The notes under the pieces are model-generated. The model made no database searches. It had not been told where the DNA came from and saw nothing but the letters and a program-made list of their open reading frames with translations. 23,851 nt of DNA from Perkinsus chesapeaki (Eukaryota; Perkinsozoa; Perkinsida; Perkinsidae). The stretch lies in assembly GCA_013115145.1 (NCBI GenBank), contig JAAPAO010000557.1:1-23851 (forward strand), written 5' to 3'. The translations under genes were made by a program, and so were the position numbers. This document shows, piece by piece, positions 8,902 through 19,529 of the stretch (positions are counted from its first letter, which is position 1; each line of letters starts with the position of its first letter).

Positions 8902-11900
8902 CTACTGTAATGCTGGTCTAATATTATGTACTAAGACTCTAGCAGCCATTGTACGATTACCAGTCTGTACATGTAATGTTGCTAGATTATATGCAGCAGC
9001 TACTCTTATATATTCAACTTCATCCTCTACTTGTATATTATTATTCCTAGCTTCTTCTATAACTTTTAATGCCTCTCTATACAATCTATCAGCTAAATGG
9101 AACACAGATAACTGATGCCATAGTCTTCCTTGATTATATGATATCTCAGCCTTTGCCAACACTTCTGTTACACCACATTGGTGGTGTTGGTGATGGCCTT
9201 GTTGTTCTAATCTTAATCTCTCATATAATTGGAATACTGCTAAACCTATTTATAATAATAAGTAATACTACTATCACTATCACTTTTATTACTACCTTTT
9301 GTTATAGTTAATTGCCTATCATAAGTTACTCTAGATATTGACATTGTAATAAGAGATGCTGTAAGTAATAATGCAGGATATGGATCATTTGGTCTTAATC
9401 GCATTGCTCTATAATACTCTCGTACACTATATCGATGTCTAAATATTATCGATATAAATACTACCAAATTAATACTATTAATTATTACGTTTGTGCTAAG
9501 GTACTTAAATGCCCTAACATTAATGTATATTCATATACTTGTGGATGCTTAATTGCTTGTCTAATAAGCCATGCTCTTTGATCAATAAACTCTAATTGAT
9601 CTGGTTTAGTCCCCCTTCTCATAGTGGTCTTCCCTTTAACTTCGTCAGAATGAACAGAGAACCCCTACCAATAACAACAACAGCAAGTGATATATATGTA
9701 TTTAATATATTATTCTTACAGCTTCCTCTTCACCAGCGGCAGTATCATAGAACATAAGTTTCGATAAGAAGCTAAGTGTGCGTGATAATGTTGAATAATC
9801 CTTCTCATGTGCATTATTAACAGCCTAATAATAATATCATCATCATCACCAATACTTCTTACCCTTCTCCCCTTACCCTTTGACGAAGATATTTAAATAC
9901 AACCTTCCTCATACGTGCCTTTATAGCAAGATTAAAGCTTGCCTTCTCTAACCGTGATATATTATCTAATCCACTGCCAACAACAGTAGCATTGTTGTTG
10001 TTGGTGTTATCAGTATCATCAGCACCAGTAGTAGTCATAATGGTCGGATGTAGTACACTAATCTTGTCAGTTGCCGTAGTAGTAGCAGATGAACTAGTAG
10101 TATCAGTAGTAGGTGTATTACTACTAGACCATCTCTTACGACGCGCATGAAGTACCTGATACTTGACTAATTAAGCACCAATGGTCTGTAATGTTGTTGG
10201 CGGTGGTGCTCTTGCTATTCATACCGTTTCAATAATCTCTACAGCTTCCTGTTCTCTACCAACAAGATGGCATACATAAGAGCCTCTAACAATAAAGTCA
10301 ACTAATGCTTTATCACCGTATATATCATCAATTGCCAATAATTGCATCTCCTTTTTAATACGTGGTAATGCAGGCTAAAAACCATTATACAATAATATTA
10401 AAACATTATACCTTAATGTATCATCATCATCATTACTACCATTCCCTCCTTAGCTTTAGCTTCTGCTACTGCTTTTGGATCATTACGTCCAAAATTAATA
10501 AGGGGTGTTAAACCACCACCACTACCACCACCACCACCTTGTTGTTGTCTTGGTGTAGTTCCACCACTAGAACTACTCCCTTTATGTACCTTCTTACTTG
10601 GACTAGTAGGATGTGTGGTAGTATTTGTATTAAAGTATTGTGGATATTGACTACGTCGATACTAAAAATAATACTATTAGTATCATCATTTATTGTATAT
10701 TCATTATAATACTCTAGAAGCACGTTGATTATCTAATTCACAATCCCTCATTAGACTTATCCATGCTGATGCAAATCTAAATAAGTTTATATACTACAAT
10801 GCTTATGATTACCAGACAATACTACTACTTTAACCTTTTATCCTGTACATCTGGTGGAATGTCATTATTATCATCGTCATCATCATTATCTACTTGTAAT
10901 TCACCACTATCCAACATATTCAATAAAGCAGTATATCTAATAATAATATGTAATATGCTACTATTACTTATTATTATTATTATTATTACGCTGCTTTCCT
11001 TTCCTTAGTACTATGTGCTCTAGGTAAACTTCTACACATTAATAAATCCTCATAACTTAGACTCTCTAATAATAGCCTATCAGCATCTGCACTTCTACCA
11101 AGTCTACGCCAAATATCAGATAATTGTACCAATACCTAGACATCATCATCATCATACCATTTCTAACTAACATACCATTATTACTGTAGGATCATTCTGT
11201 GATATATCATTATCCCTAGTAACACCGCCGCCCCCAATACCACCACCAGCAGCAGCACTTGTTATATCATCATTAGGATTCCATGATTCTGCTGCTGCTG
11301 CTGATGATCTAGCAGCATTAATAGCCTTAGTCTCTACTGCTCTCTCTAAGTATATCCCTGCATTCTCTATATCACCAAGAGCATAATAATAACTAATAAT
11401 ATATAATAATACTATTACCAATACCATAATGCTATTACTTTCCTATTCTACCACATAATGTTTTAGCATGTACTGGATCAATAACCTTGCCTGGTTGTGC
11501 TAATGCTACTAATAATTCTAATGCTTCTTTAGTATGACCATTATCATGCATAGCATCAGCTAATTGTAAATGTAAATCCTCTAATCCTGTTGGACTTTGA
11601 CCTACTGTTCCACTTTAACAGCACCCATAACCACCGCCCATAACCTCCTATATTACCTCCATTATCTTCCATCTCTTGTGCTGCTGCCATTAATAATACT
11701 CTACAGCATGCCTTGGCTAATACACTAGCAGATACCTCCTTCCTCCCTATAGCCAATGCCTCTTCTGTAGTCCTGGCTGACTGTGCTGCTGCTGCAGCAG
11801 CTGTTGTTGATGATGATGTTCCTATTATAGCATTACTTATTATACGCGATGACTATACAAATATATGAATTATTACCAATATGTGTATAATAGTAAGCCT

Positions 11901-13688
11901 CAGCTACACCAAGTTTAACAACCAGATCTATAGGTTGTACACTTAATGCTGTTACTAATGCTTCTTCATCTATCATTGATATACCATATGGTAATAAGAA
12001 CTTAGTCAATATAGCACGACATTTACCATACTCACGTAGATCAATATATCTATACAAGGAGAAGGAATAAGGGAAATAGTATTATTATTATAATATTACA
12101 CTTCGCATAACATATTCATAAGATCGGCATCTGGTGGTATTGTCTGTTGTTGTGCCTCCTGTAATGTTGTTATATCCTCTGGTTGTTTAACATCACCATC
12201 AACTCCTAGACACAACTCTAACACTTTAGCTGTAGCTGGTTTATCAGCTTGAAGATACAGTGCTTTTGATAACATACGTCCGATAACTAATAATAATAAC
12301 AATTATAATACTATGATACTAATTACTCATTACCTAAATCCCCTGGATGAAGATCAAATAACATTTGTAGATAACGTGCTGCTCTACTATATCTTTTTAT
12401 CTAATATATAACTATTCCCTAACCCATTCTCCTTTCTATTATCACCTTCATAAAACAATCAGCCATATCCCATAATACTGATTTAGCTTCATCAGTTGTA
12501 TCATCTTGTATAGATCTCCAACATCTATGATAACAGTATGCTGCTTGTGTATAATTACCAAGCTCATCTCTTGATCTTTCAGCAAGCCTTTTCCATAATT
12601 GTGTATCTCCAGGTGTTAAATGTGCTGCTACTAACAATACCTAACTACTAATTACGATACTATTAACCCCTCTAACCATTACCTCTAATGCTTTCTTAGA
12701 ATCCCCCATTTCCTCATATATTAACCCTAAAGTTAGGAATGGATCGGGTACACCAGGGCCTAGACGTATTGCTTCCTGAATAAGCAGCAATAATAATACT
12801 CCTACCCACTAATACTTATTACTTTTAAATCATCAATAGCAGTCTCATAATCTCTTTTAAGAAAGGCATTATTAGCTTTACCAAGCATCTCTCTAACCTC
12901 TGGGCTAACTTTCTTAGATGGACCAGATGCTACTGTAGGACGTTTATGCTTTTTAGGTTTTAAACTAACAGTAGTAATAATACTATATCCCATATATATT
13001 ACTACTACCCTTTAGCTTTCCTCTCTTTCAGCTTCTTACGCCTCCTTCTTCTATGTCTTGCTTTACTCTTTAAGAATTGACTTGCATTATTACTCATGAG
13101 TAGGTCATCAAGATCAGATGAATCATATGAAGAGAGACCACTAGACTCATCTTCTCCTACTCCTATACCATCACCACCTTCATCATCATCATAATCACCA
13201 TCAGATAACCATGATGAAGCATGTGACTGAATATCACCATCACTAGATATACCTATAACATCATCCTAATACCCTTCCACACCCCTTCCTATATATACTT
13301 ACCCATTTCAATATCATCGGCTGTTGATCCAGGTATTGATGATGACTAATATGATTATTATAAATACAACCATTCTTCATATTACCTGTCGTTGGCCTCC
13401 TCCTCCACCACCCGTTGTTCTTCGTCTACTTCTCTTTATACCACTCATTATCCTTTCTTCAGCCTCTTCAGCTCGTTCAGCTAATGGTATGAAATCCTGT
13501 AGATTAACTTCAGGATCACCATGATATAAGGTATCCAAATCCATTCCCTCAGGTGGTGTCATAGCCTGTGCTGCTGCTAATGCAGCTGTAGGAGGAGCAG
13601 CAGCAGCGCTACTACTACCATCTCTACTACTTATTACTGGATGAACAGCAGCTGTTTTAGATGGAGATGTTGATGATGTTGATGACAT
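8902..13688 (-). CDS. GTF3C3: Transcription factor IIIC subunit 3 (TFC4/GTF3C3-type TPR protein)
   Basis: About 22 exons, with GT-AG introns of roughly 40-65 bp, can be joined in phase from ATG 13688 to the stop at 8902; the product is roughly 1,230 residues by estimate. The N-terminus is low-complexity and acidic, followed by a basic patch (RHRRRRRKKLKERK). TPR repeats begin in the exon 12964-12833 (VSPEVREMLGKANNAF) and continue through EAIRLGPG, LTLGLIYEEMGDSKKAL, AAHLTPGDTQLWKRLAE and YTQAAYCYHRCW; this order is the signature of TFIIIC102/Tfc4. The last exon (9245-8902) has EISYNQGRLWHQLSVFHLAD and a final TPR, as in the family C-terminus. In known systems this subunit of the TauA subcomplex bridges TFIIIC to TFIIIB at tRNA and 5S genes, in the nucleus. 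Gly- and Asn-rich insertions are unusual. The divergence of the loop regions hides exact exon edges at a few junctions. Confidence 0.85.
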
Positions 13689-13838
13689 AAGACGTTTATG
13701 ATAAGGGTTATAATAATTAAACCCCTTATACAGTCTTACTTATTACTCAACTAAACATTGATATGAGTAGTAGTATAATTATACAATAGTTATGATTGTA
13801 CATTAACAACATGTTACACAAGTAGGAGGAGGGGGAGG

Positions 13839-15025
13839 CTATATCTCAACTGTTGAGTATGGGAAGCAGCAAACATCATCAGTATCATCACTTTTATTAG
13901 AGCGTCTCTTTGGTATATGAGATAATGGTGATGATGATGATGATCCTATATGCCCATTACCTATATTAAACTACAAGATAAGATGAATAGGTTAGTAGTT
14001 ATTACCACCATCACGACTATGGTGTCGAGATGCTTGAACAGCTGCTACTATAGGTGCATAATAGGCAGTATTCCTATAGTGTTATGAGATACATTTTATT
14101 ATATATAATAATACACCACTTACTTATCTATTGATACACTAGTAGTAGTAGTAGTAGTAGTATGATGATGATGATGATGGTGTGATGGTAATATAGACGT
14201 TGACGATGATGATCCATGAGGTAATTGTAGCTCATCCTCTAACTCATTGAATAGTTGTATAATAGTATCACTATCAATATCTCCATTACTATTAGGCATA
14301 GCCTATATAGATTGTATTAATAGGTAGTATTATCACTATTACACTCATCAGCTTCAATCTAATCCTTTGTAATAGTAATATTATAGTATGTTCATCATCT
14401 GATATATCGTTCTCTATTATCTGCCTTAATATCCTAGTTTTAAGTTCCATCTTTTTATCAGATATAAATGTACCCTTCCATTCCTCTATACCACTTTTGC
14501 CTTAACAACAACATCATAATTATCATAACCACCTAAATTCCCCTTATCCTAATACCTACTTATCCTATTACTGTGCTTCTTGTCCATACTAGATACTCCT
14601 GATGATTTCTTACATGATATGGATGACCTATTCTTCCCTCCCTTTCCTATCATATTATCCTAATAATGCTTATATTAATATACTATCCCCTATAACCTCT
14701 ACCTTATCTATATGTGTTCTATTATCATTTATTCTCCTTATCATATGCCATATATTATTATAATGTGTAGCTAGTATCTATTACCACCACTATATATTGT
14801 CCTATATGTATCCTAACCCTATCATCCTTTCTCCTTCGTGCATCAGATATCCTTTTACTTAAACTATACCGTTCTTCTTGTCGTTGTTGTTCTATAATCT
14901 TCCTCTACATAATGATTGCATACCCCCTTCATAATTCTCCTTACCCCAGTTGTATTGTGTTGTGCTGTCCCTTTTAATACTCTATCTCTTTCTTCTATTA
15001 ACTTCCTACCATTCCCTTCTAACAT
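13839..15025 (-). CDS. Hypothetical protein, helical N-terminus and His/Thr/Ser-rich C-terminus
   Basis: Eight exons can be joined in phase on the minus strand, with introns of about 35-85 bp. The first two are 15025-14945 and 14904-14818, and the stop is at 13839-13841. The N-terminal 80 or so residues are charged and probably coiled coil (KIIEQQRQEERYSLSKRISD), followed by a basic Ser/Lys-rich linker and a helical segment (MELKTRILRQIIENDISDDE). Then comes an acidic helix (IIQLFNELEDELQLPHG), a run of six His and seven Thr encoded by pure CAT and ACT triplets at 14141-14180, and a Ser-rich tail. I do not recognise the family. It is divergent with RPL4, 157 bp apart, so the two could share a promoter region. 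Confidence 0.55.
14140..14181. repeat. Coding microsatellite (TAG)n then (ATG)n
   Basis: Seven or so TAG triplets are followed directly by ATG-type triplets on plus. On minus they read as CAT and ACT codons, encoding His and Thr runs inside the hypothetical gene. Confidence 0.7.
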
Positions 15026-15182
15026 TTACTAACAAATAACCCCATTACGGGTCTACTACAACAGTCATCATACTGCGGTATCATGCTTTACGTTAAAAGC
15101 GCTCGCCCATAGCGTGATCGATTTTGTCTAATAATAGTTGCAGGTGAGTTTCTCCTTTAAGGTAATTAGACCTCTGTCAACG
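15026..15182. promoter_or_regulatory. Divergent intergenic region upstream of RPL4
   Basis: This 157-bp gap separates two divergent start codons. On the RPL4 side, TTGCAG (about 15138-15143), TTTAAG (about 15167) and TAATTAG (about 15169) are possible 3' splice or trans-splice acceptors before the ATG at 15183. No TATA-like box is obvious. Promoter function is inferred from position only. Confidence 0.35.
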
Positions 15183-16370
15183 ATGTCCACCGCTCGGCCC
15201 GTCGTATCAGTATACGATCTATCCGGATCATCATCTAGCACTACCTGTGCTCCTACCGTCTTCCAGGCCCCTCTCAGACCTGACTTAGTCAGATCTGTCC
15301 ACTCCGCCATGGCCAAGAACAAGCGTCAGGCTCGTGGTGTTAAGTTCGAGGCTGGTTATGAGACCGCTGCTGCCTCTTGGGGTACCGGTCGTGCCGTGTC
15401 TCGTATTCCACGTGTACCTGGTGGTGGTACCCACCGTTCGGGTCAGGGTGCCTTCGGTAATATGTGCCGTGGTGGTGGTATGTTCGCTCCTCTTAAGACT
15501 TGGAGACGCTGGCACCGTAAGTCTAACTTGACTGAGAAGCGTCATGCTATGGCATCTGCTATTGCTGCTTCTGCCTTGCCTCCACTTGTTATGGCCCGTG
15601 GTCATCGTATTGGTGAGGTCCCTGAGCTCCCTCTTGTTGTTGCCCAGGGTGCCGAGTCTGTTCAGAAGACTAAGGAGGCCGTTGCTGCTCTTGAGGCTCT
15701 TGGTGCTGGTGCCGATCTCCAGAGAGTTAAGGACTCTAAGAAGGTTCGTGCTGGTGCTGGTAAGATGCGTAACCGTCGTTATGTTATGCGTCGTGGTCCT
15801 CTTGTTGTATACTCTGAGGATGATGGTCTTACTAAGGCCTTCCGTAACATCCCCGGTGTTGAGCTCTGCCAGGTTGATCGTCTCAACCTCTTGCAGGTTG
15901 CCCCCGGTGGTACCTTCGGTCGTTTCATCATCTGGACCCAGCCCGCCTTTGACCGTCTTCAGCAGCTCTTTGGTTCTTATAGATCCAGTGCAGCTCTTAA
16001 GACTGGTTACAGGCTTCCTAGACCTTTGATGACTAACGCTGATATCGCTAAGATCATTAACTCTGAGGAGGTCCAGTCTGTCTGCCGTCCTGCTCTTGCT
16101 CCTGCCCGTCGTGTTGGCCAGAAGAAGAATGCTCTTAAGAACCGTCAAGTGATGGCCAAGCTCAACCCTGGTGCTCTTCATCGCGCTAAGCTGCGCGCTC
16201 AGGCCCAGGAGGAGGGTACTCAGGCTCATGCCCAGAAGGTCGCCGCCATCCGTGCCCGTGCTGAGCAAGCCAAGAAGAGCTCCAAGGTCGGTAAGGTGTT
16301 CTATGATGAGTTGACTGCTGCCTATCATCCCGCTGCTGACAGCGAGTCTGAGGCCGAGTCCGAGGAGTAA
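15183..16370 (+). CDS. RPL4: 60S ribosomal protein L4 (uL4)
   Basis: A single exon of 395 codons encodes eukaryotic uL4, a structural protein of the large ribosomal subunit that lines part of the exit tunnel. The conserved loop is unmistakable: ASWGTGRAVSRIPRVPGGGT, then HRSGQGAFGNMCRGG, MFAPLKTWRRWHRK, and LPPLVMARGHRIGEVPELPL. The start ATG at 15183 gives MSTARPVVSVYDLSG, the usual family N-terminus; the frame is open back to 15138 only through non-ATG codons. The C-terminus is lysine-rich and ends in an acidic tail (SESEAESEE). Codon use is strongly biased to GGT, CGT, CTT, AAG and GAG, unlike the AT-rich neighbours, as expected for a highly expressed gene. The bias also leaves a long open frame on the opposite strand. 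Confidence 0.97.
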   Translation: MSTARPVVSVYDLSGSSSSTTCAPTVFQAPLRPDLVRSVHSAMAKNKRQARGVKFEAGYETAAASWGTGRAVSRIPRVPGGGTHRSGQGAFGNMCRGGGMFAPLKTWRRWHRKSNLTEKRHAMASAIAASALPPLVMARGHRIGEVPELPLVVAQGAESVQKTKEAVAALEALGAGADLQRVKDSKKVRAGAGKMRNRRYVMRRGPLVVYSEDDGLTKAFRNIPGVELCQVDRLNLLQVAPGGTFGRFIIWTQPAFDRLQQLFGSYRSSAALKTGYRLPRPLMTNADIAKIINSEEVQSVCRPALAPARRVGQKKNALKNRQVMAKLNPGALHRAKLRAQAQEEGTQAHAQKVAAIRARAEQAKKSSKVGKVFYDELTAAYHPAADSESEAESEE

Positions 16371-16498
16371 TTTTAATACGACGAATATCTGTATATGAGG
16401 TTATATAGGTATAAGAGCGTTTGGTAATACTGATAGAGGAATGCTTAATGTTGTTGTGTTGTATGTTGTATTAAGGGGGAAGTAGTATTACATCACGA

Positions 16499-18487
16499 AT
16501 GTCATCTACTAAGGGAAGGGTGAAAAGAGTAATGGGTAATAAGAGGCAATTGAATGACAATGTGGTAAAGAACAAGAAAAAGGCACGTATTGATGAACAG
16601 TGGGTTAAAGTCGTTGATGCTCTTACACCAGAGGACGATAATATGCCACTAGAAGAATGCTGTAAAAGAGGAAAACTACTACAAACGTTATTAAAGGGTA
16701 GTGGTTATATACGTGATGGTTTTATTACAGAACATTACCTAAAGAGTAGACCATTATTATTAAGGGATGGTGCTACTGGTGATATATTAGACGATATATG
16801 TGGGGAATATCTAGGGGGATTAGATATTGAAGAGATGTTAGAAGCATCATCTAGTGATACTATACATGTATGGTTAACACCTAATGGTCCATTTCATAAT
16901 GAACCTGCTACTAGTATAGAATTACATGATCCATCAGCAGCAATTGCAGCACTTAAAACAGGCGCTGCACAATTGTAATAATAATACAGTGTTATGTAGA
17001 ATAATAATGGTACGTTGTTGGTATTGTAGGTATTTTCCAGCACCTCAACCATTAGCAGATTTAATGTGTAGATCAATAGCAGATGGTTTAGGTATACCTA
17101 AACCATGTCAAGAGTATTCAGATCATACTATACGTAGTGAAATAGAGACATTTATATGTCGTAAAGGCCATAATACTGATTGGCATACTGACTTCCAAAC
17201 TAATTTTACTATACAATTAAGTGGAAGAAAGAGATGGACATTAAAGGTTAGAAAGTAGTGGTGGAAATAATATACGACTTAATGGTTAGAAAGCTGAATT
17301 ATCATCATCCTCCTCAATAACCTATCCTATAAGAGGAAGATCACCACACTTCTCAACATCATCCAATCACGAACAACAGCTTAAGGCTGGTAGAATGCAA
17401 GATCCGTATACAGAGTATAGACCACCTGATGAGTAGGCGGCTATGTTATATTATGTGAAAGGGTATGTGTATGATAGATACTTTACTAAAGATGGTACGG
17501 CGGAGGAGGTTATATTATCGCCAGGTGATGTATTATTCCATCCAGCTGGTGTATGGCATAAAGTAGAAAGTCTTGATGATGATAATATAGCTATTAATAT
17601 ATCTATAATACCATTACGATGGGCTGATATAATATCAGGAGCTATTAAACAGTTATTATTACAGCGTACAGCATTAGTATGGCCAGTAGGAGCAATACCA
17701 TCACAGGGGTTGATAAAGGAACGTATTAGTAGTCTTATAAAGAAAGAAGTAGTTCCATTATTAACGGGAGATGATGAGAGATTAGCTGAAGATATAGCAT
17801 GCGGACTGAAAGGGTAGTATAGGATAAGGGTGATAAGGGGGGGGAGTATATTAGTAATAATGGTAGGCATATACCTAAACTATTGGACCTTACCAAACCA
17901 GAGAAGGTTATAAAACAACTAGCTGATATTATAGAATTAGATGATGATAAGGATCGAATTGGTAAAGTATATGTATTCAATAGATTAGCTACTGTTATTG
18001 AAGCACCTGAAGGGTGAGGTGATACTCTGTAGAGTTAGGTTTATTATTATAGTTGGCAGATGTGTTATTGATGATGAGGAGCTTGATGAAGAAGGTGAGG
18101 AAGAAGAGGAAGGGGAGGAGGTTGATGATGATATGGGAGAGATAAGGTTACGTACTGATGATGAAATAGCTGGAAGGGATGGAGGGAAAGAAGAAGAAGA
18201 GGAGGAAGAGGAGGAGGAAGAGGAGGAGGAAGAGGAGGAGGATGTCGAGGAAGAGGAAGAGGGTTATAAGCTATATTCACTTCATATAAACTATTACCGT
18301 GATGATACTACTTTAGATGATCTTATACGTGTTATACTAAAGGTTAGTTGATACCTTTTATTGATAGTATATTATTATCATGATAATCAGGTACCATCTC
18401 AGTTAATACCAGTAATGACATGGTTACAACATCATCATAACCCTACTTCCTCCTCCTCCTCATCCTCTACTACTTCTTCTAATTCAC

Positions 18488-18529
<42 letters not shown>

Positions 18530-18645
18530 TTACCCTGTCTGACCTTATCAAATGTAGTGCTGCCAATTGTGATAACACTGATAACATTAACCTCCTTATT
18601 ACTGTTGGCCTTGCTACTGGTTGGTTTTATTGTCGTCATCATTAA
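16499..18645 (+). CDS. Cupin/JmjC-type 2-oxoglutarate oxygenase (ribosomal oxygenase/NO66-like)
   Basis: Seven exons join in phase: 16499-16974, 17030-17246, 17290-17432, 17478-17813, 17855-18013, 18060-18342 and 18391-18645. The introns are 41-55 bp and the product is 622 residues. A basic N-terminus is followed by FITEHYLKSRPLLLRD, the entry to the cupin fold. The iron-binding facial triad is visible as H211-T-D213 (WHTDFQTNFTIQLSGRKRW) and H306 (LSPGDVLFHPAGVWH). Members of this family (NO66, MINA53, related JmjC proteins) hydroxylate ribosomal proteins or histones using Fe(II) and 2-oxoglutarate; the substrate here cannot be read from sequence. A helical dimerisation-like region follows. 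Then come a long acidic insert with a Glu run, a Ser run, and a short C-terminal segment that could be the remains of the winged-helix domain. Confidence 0.75.
18181..18268 (+). repeat. GAG/GAA triplet run encoding poly-Glu
   Basis: A nearly uninterrupted series of GAA and GAG codons encodes about 25 glutamates, broken by Asp-Val near 18241, inside the oxygenase gene. It is imperfect, so it is probably older than a pure microsatellite. Confidence 0.75.
18487..18530 (+). repeat. (TCA)n microsatellite encoding poly-Ser
   Basis: About 13-14 consecutive TCA codons lie in the last exon of the oxygenase gene, between a Ser/Thr-rich linker and FTLSDLIKC. The purity suggests a recent expansion and a length that may vary between strains. 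Confidence 0.8.
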
Positions 18646-18751
18646 TAATGACGATGTATGGTAGTGTAAACGTTACTCTCAAGTTTCTCCAGTACTATTA
18701 GTGATTGTGTTGATTAACATTTATAATCATACTGATCATAACACAGGCTCA

Positions 18752-18762
18752 GTTTTTTTCAG
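18752..18762 (+). promoter_or_regulatory. Pyrimidine-tract 3' splice/trans-splice acceptor
   Basis: GTTTTTTTCAG lies 24 bp before the ATG of the LAMTOR2-like gene with no upstream coding exon in sight. It is the strongest such signal in the right half of the window. It could accept a spliced leader, as happens in dinoflagellates and perkinsids, or close a 5'UTR intron. Confidence 0.35.
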
Positions 18763-18786
18763 AGTTCTCCTCCTCCTCCTCCTTGT

Positions 18787-19400
18787 ATGTTCCGTTCTAG
18801 AGAGCTATCATATGCATTGTCTCGTGCCTTGGATAAAGAGAAGGAGGAGGCTACTATGACTAAGAGGAATGTTCTGTAATAGGTTATATACGTCTAATAG
18901 CTTGTTGTTATTGTTGTTATTTAGTCTGGTAACTGATGATGGTATGGTTGTTGCCGCAGCTAAAGCATCTGATGAATCATCTAAGACTATTGGGGCTGTA
19001 GCAGCTAATGTTTATATGGAATATAAGGTATTAATCAATCTTACTCCTACTCTTACCATAATAATATTGTTTAGTGTACAGAGAATGCTCTAGGGTCACC
19101 ATTAACATCACTGTTAATGCAGTGTGAATACGCCCCCGGTGAAAAAACAGCTGTGAGAGTTACACCATTCTCACAATCAGACTGTGAGGCTGATGATCCA
19201 ATGCTAGTGCTCTTAGCAGTGGTTGGAAGGGATGGGGATGAGTAATATAACGAGTCCTTGGGGAAATGAAAGTATATAGAGTATGTAGTTACGATTGGTT
19301 AGAAGAAGTCGGTATGAGAGTTGATAAAGATTTAGCATTCCTTAAAGATGAAGTATTTAATAAAATGATAAGAGAACCATCACCATCTGATGGGCCATAA
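18787..19400 (+). CDS. LAMTOR2: Ragulator subunit LAMTOR2-like (roadblock fold)
   Basis: Four exons (18787-18875, 18925-19027, 19075-19241, 19280-19400) join in phase, with introns of 49, 47 and 38 bp, to give 159 residues. The N-terminus MFRSRELSYALSRAL matches the LAMTOR2 pattern of MLRPKAL followed by a helix. VLLVTDDGMVVAAA is the first roadblock strand pair, and IGAVAANVYMEYK corresponds to the helix that reads AAIASNIW in animals. LLMQCEYAPGEKTAVRVTP and LVLLAVV fill the remaining strands. In animals and fungi this subunit anchors Rag GTPases and mTORC1 to the lysosome or vacuole. The extra C-terminal 35 residues (from about WLEEVG) are not typical. Another roadblock/LC7 protein is the main alternative. 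Confidence 0.55.
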
Positions 19401-19529
19401 TAGCATCATCATTATTATCACAAAGACTGTATTATTAGTTTCATGCTGCTGCTGCTGCTACTCATATATACAAGCCTATTGAGTTAATAGTATATTTTAT
19501 ATTAAACTATGACCAATATTACCATTCTT

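Noticed and set aside
9069-9311. 80-codon plus frame with hydrophobic residues
   Set aside because: It is antisense to the last exons of the TFIIIC subunit gene, which are strongly supported.
15334-16029. Plus-strand frames of 65 and 161 codons inside RPL4
   Set aside because: They are out-of-frame shadows of RPL4; the Leu/Val/Arg-rich products reflect shifted GGT/CGT/CTT codons.
15285-16328. 347-codon open frame on the minus strand
   Set aside because: It lies wholly antisense to RPL4, is Leu/Thr/Ser-rich without motif, and is explained by RPL4 codon bias.
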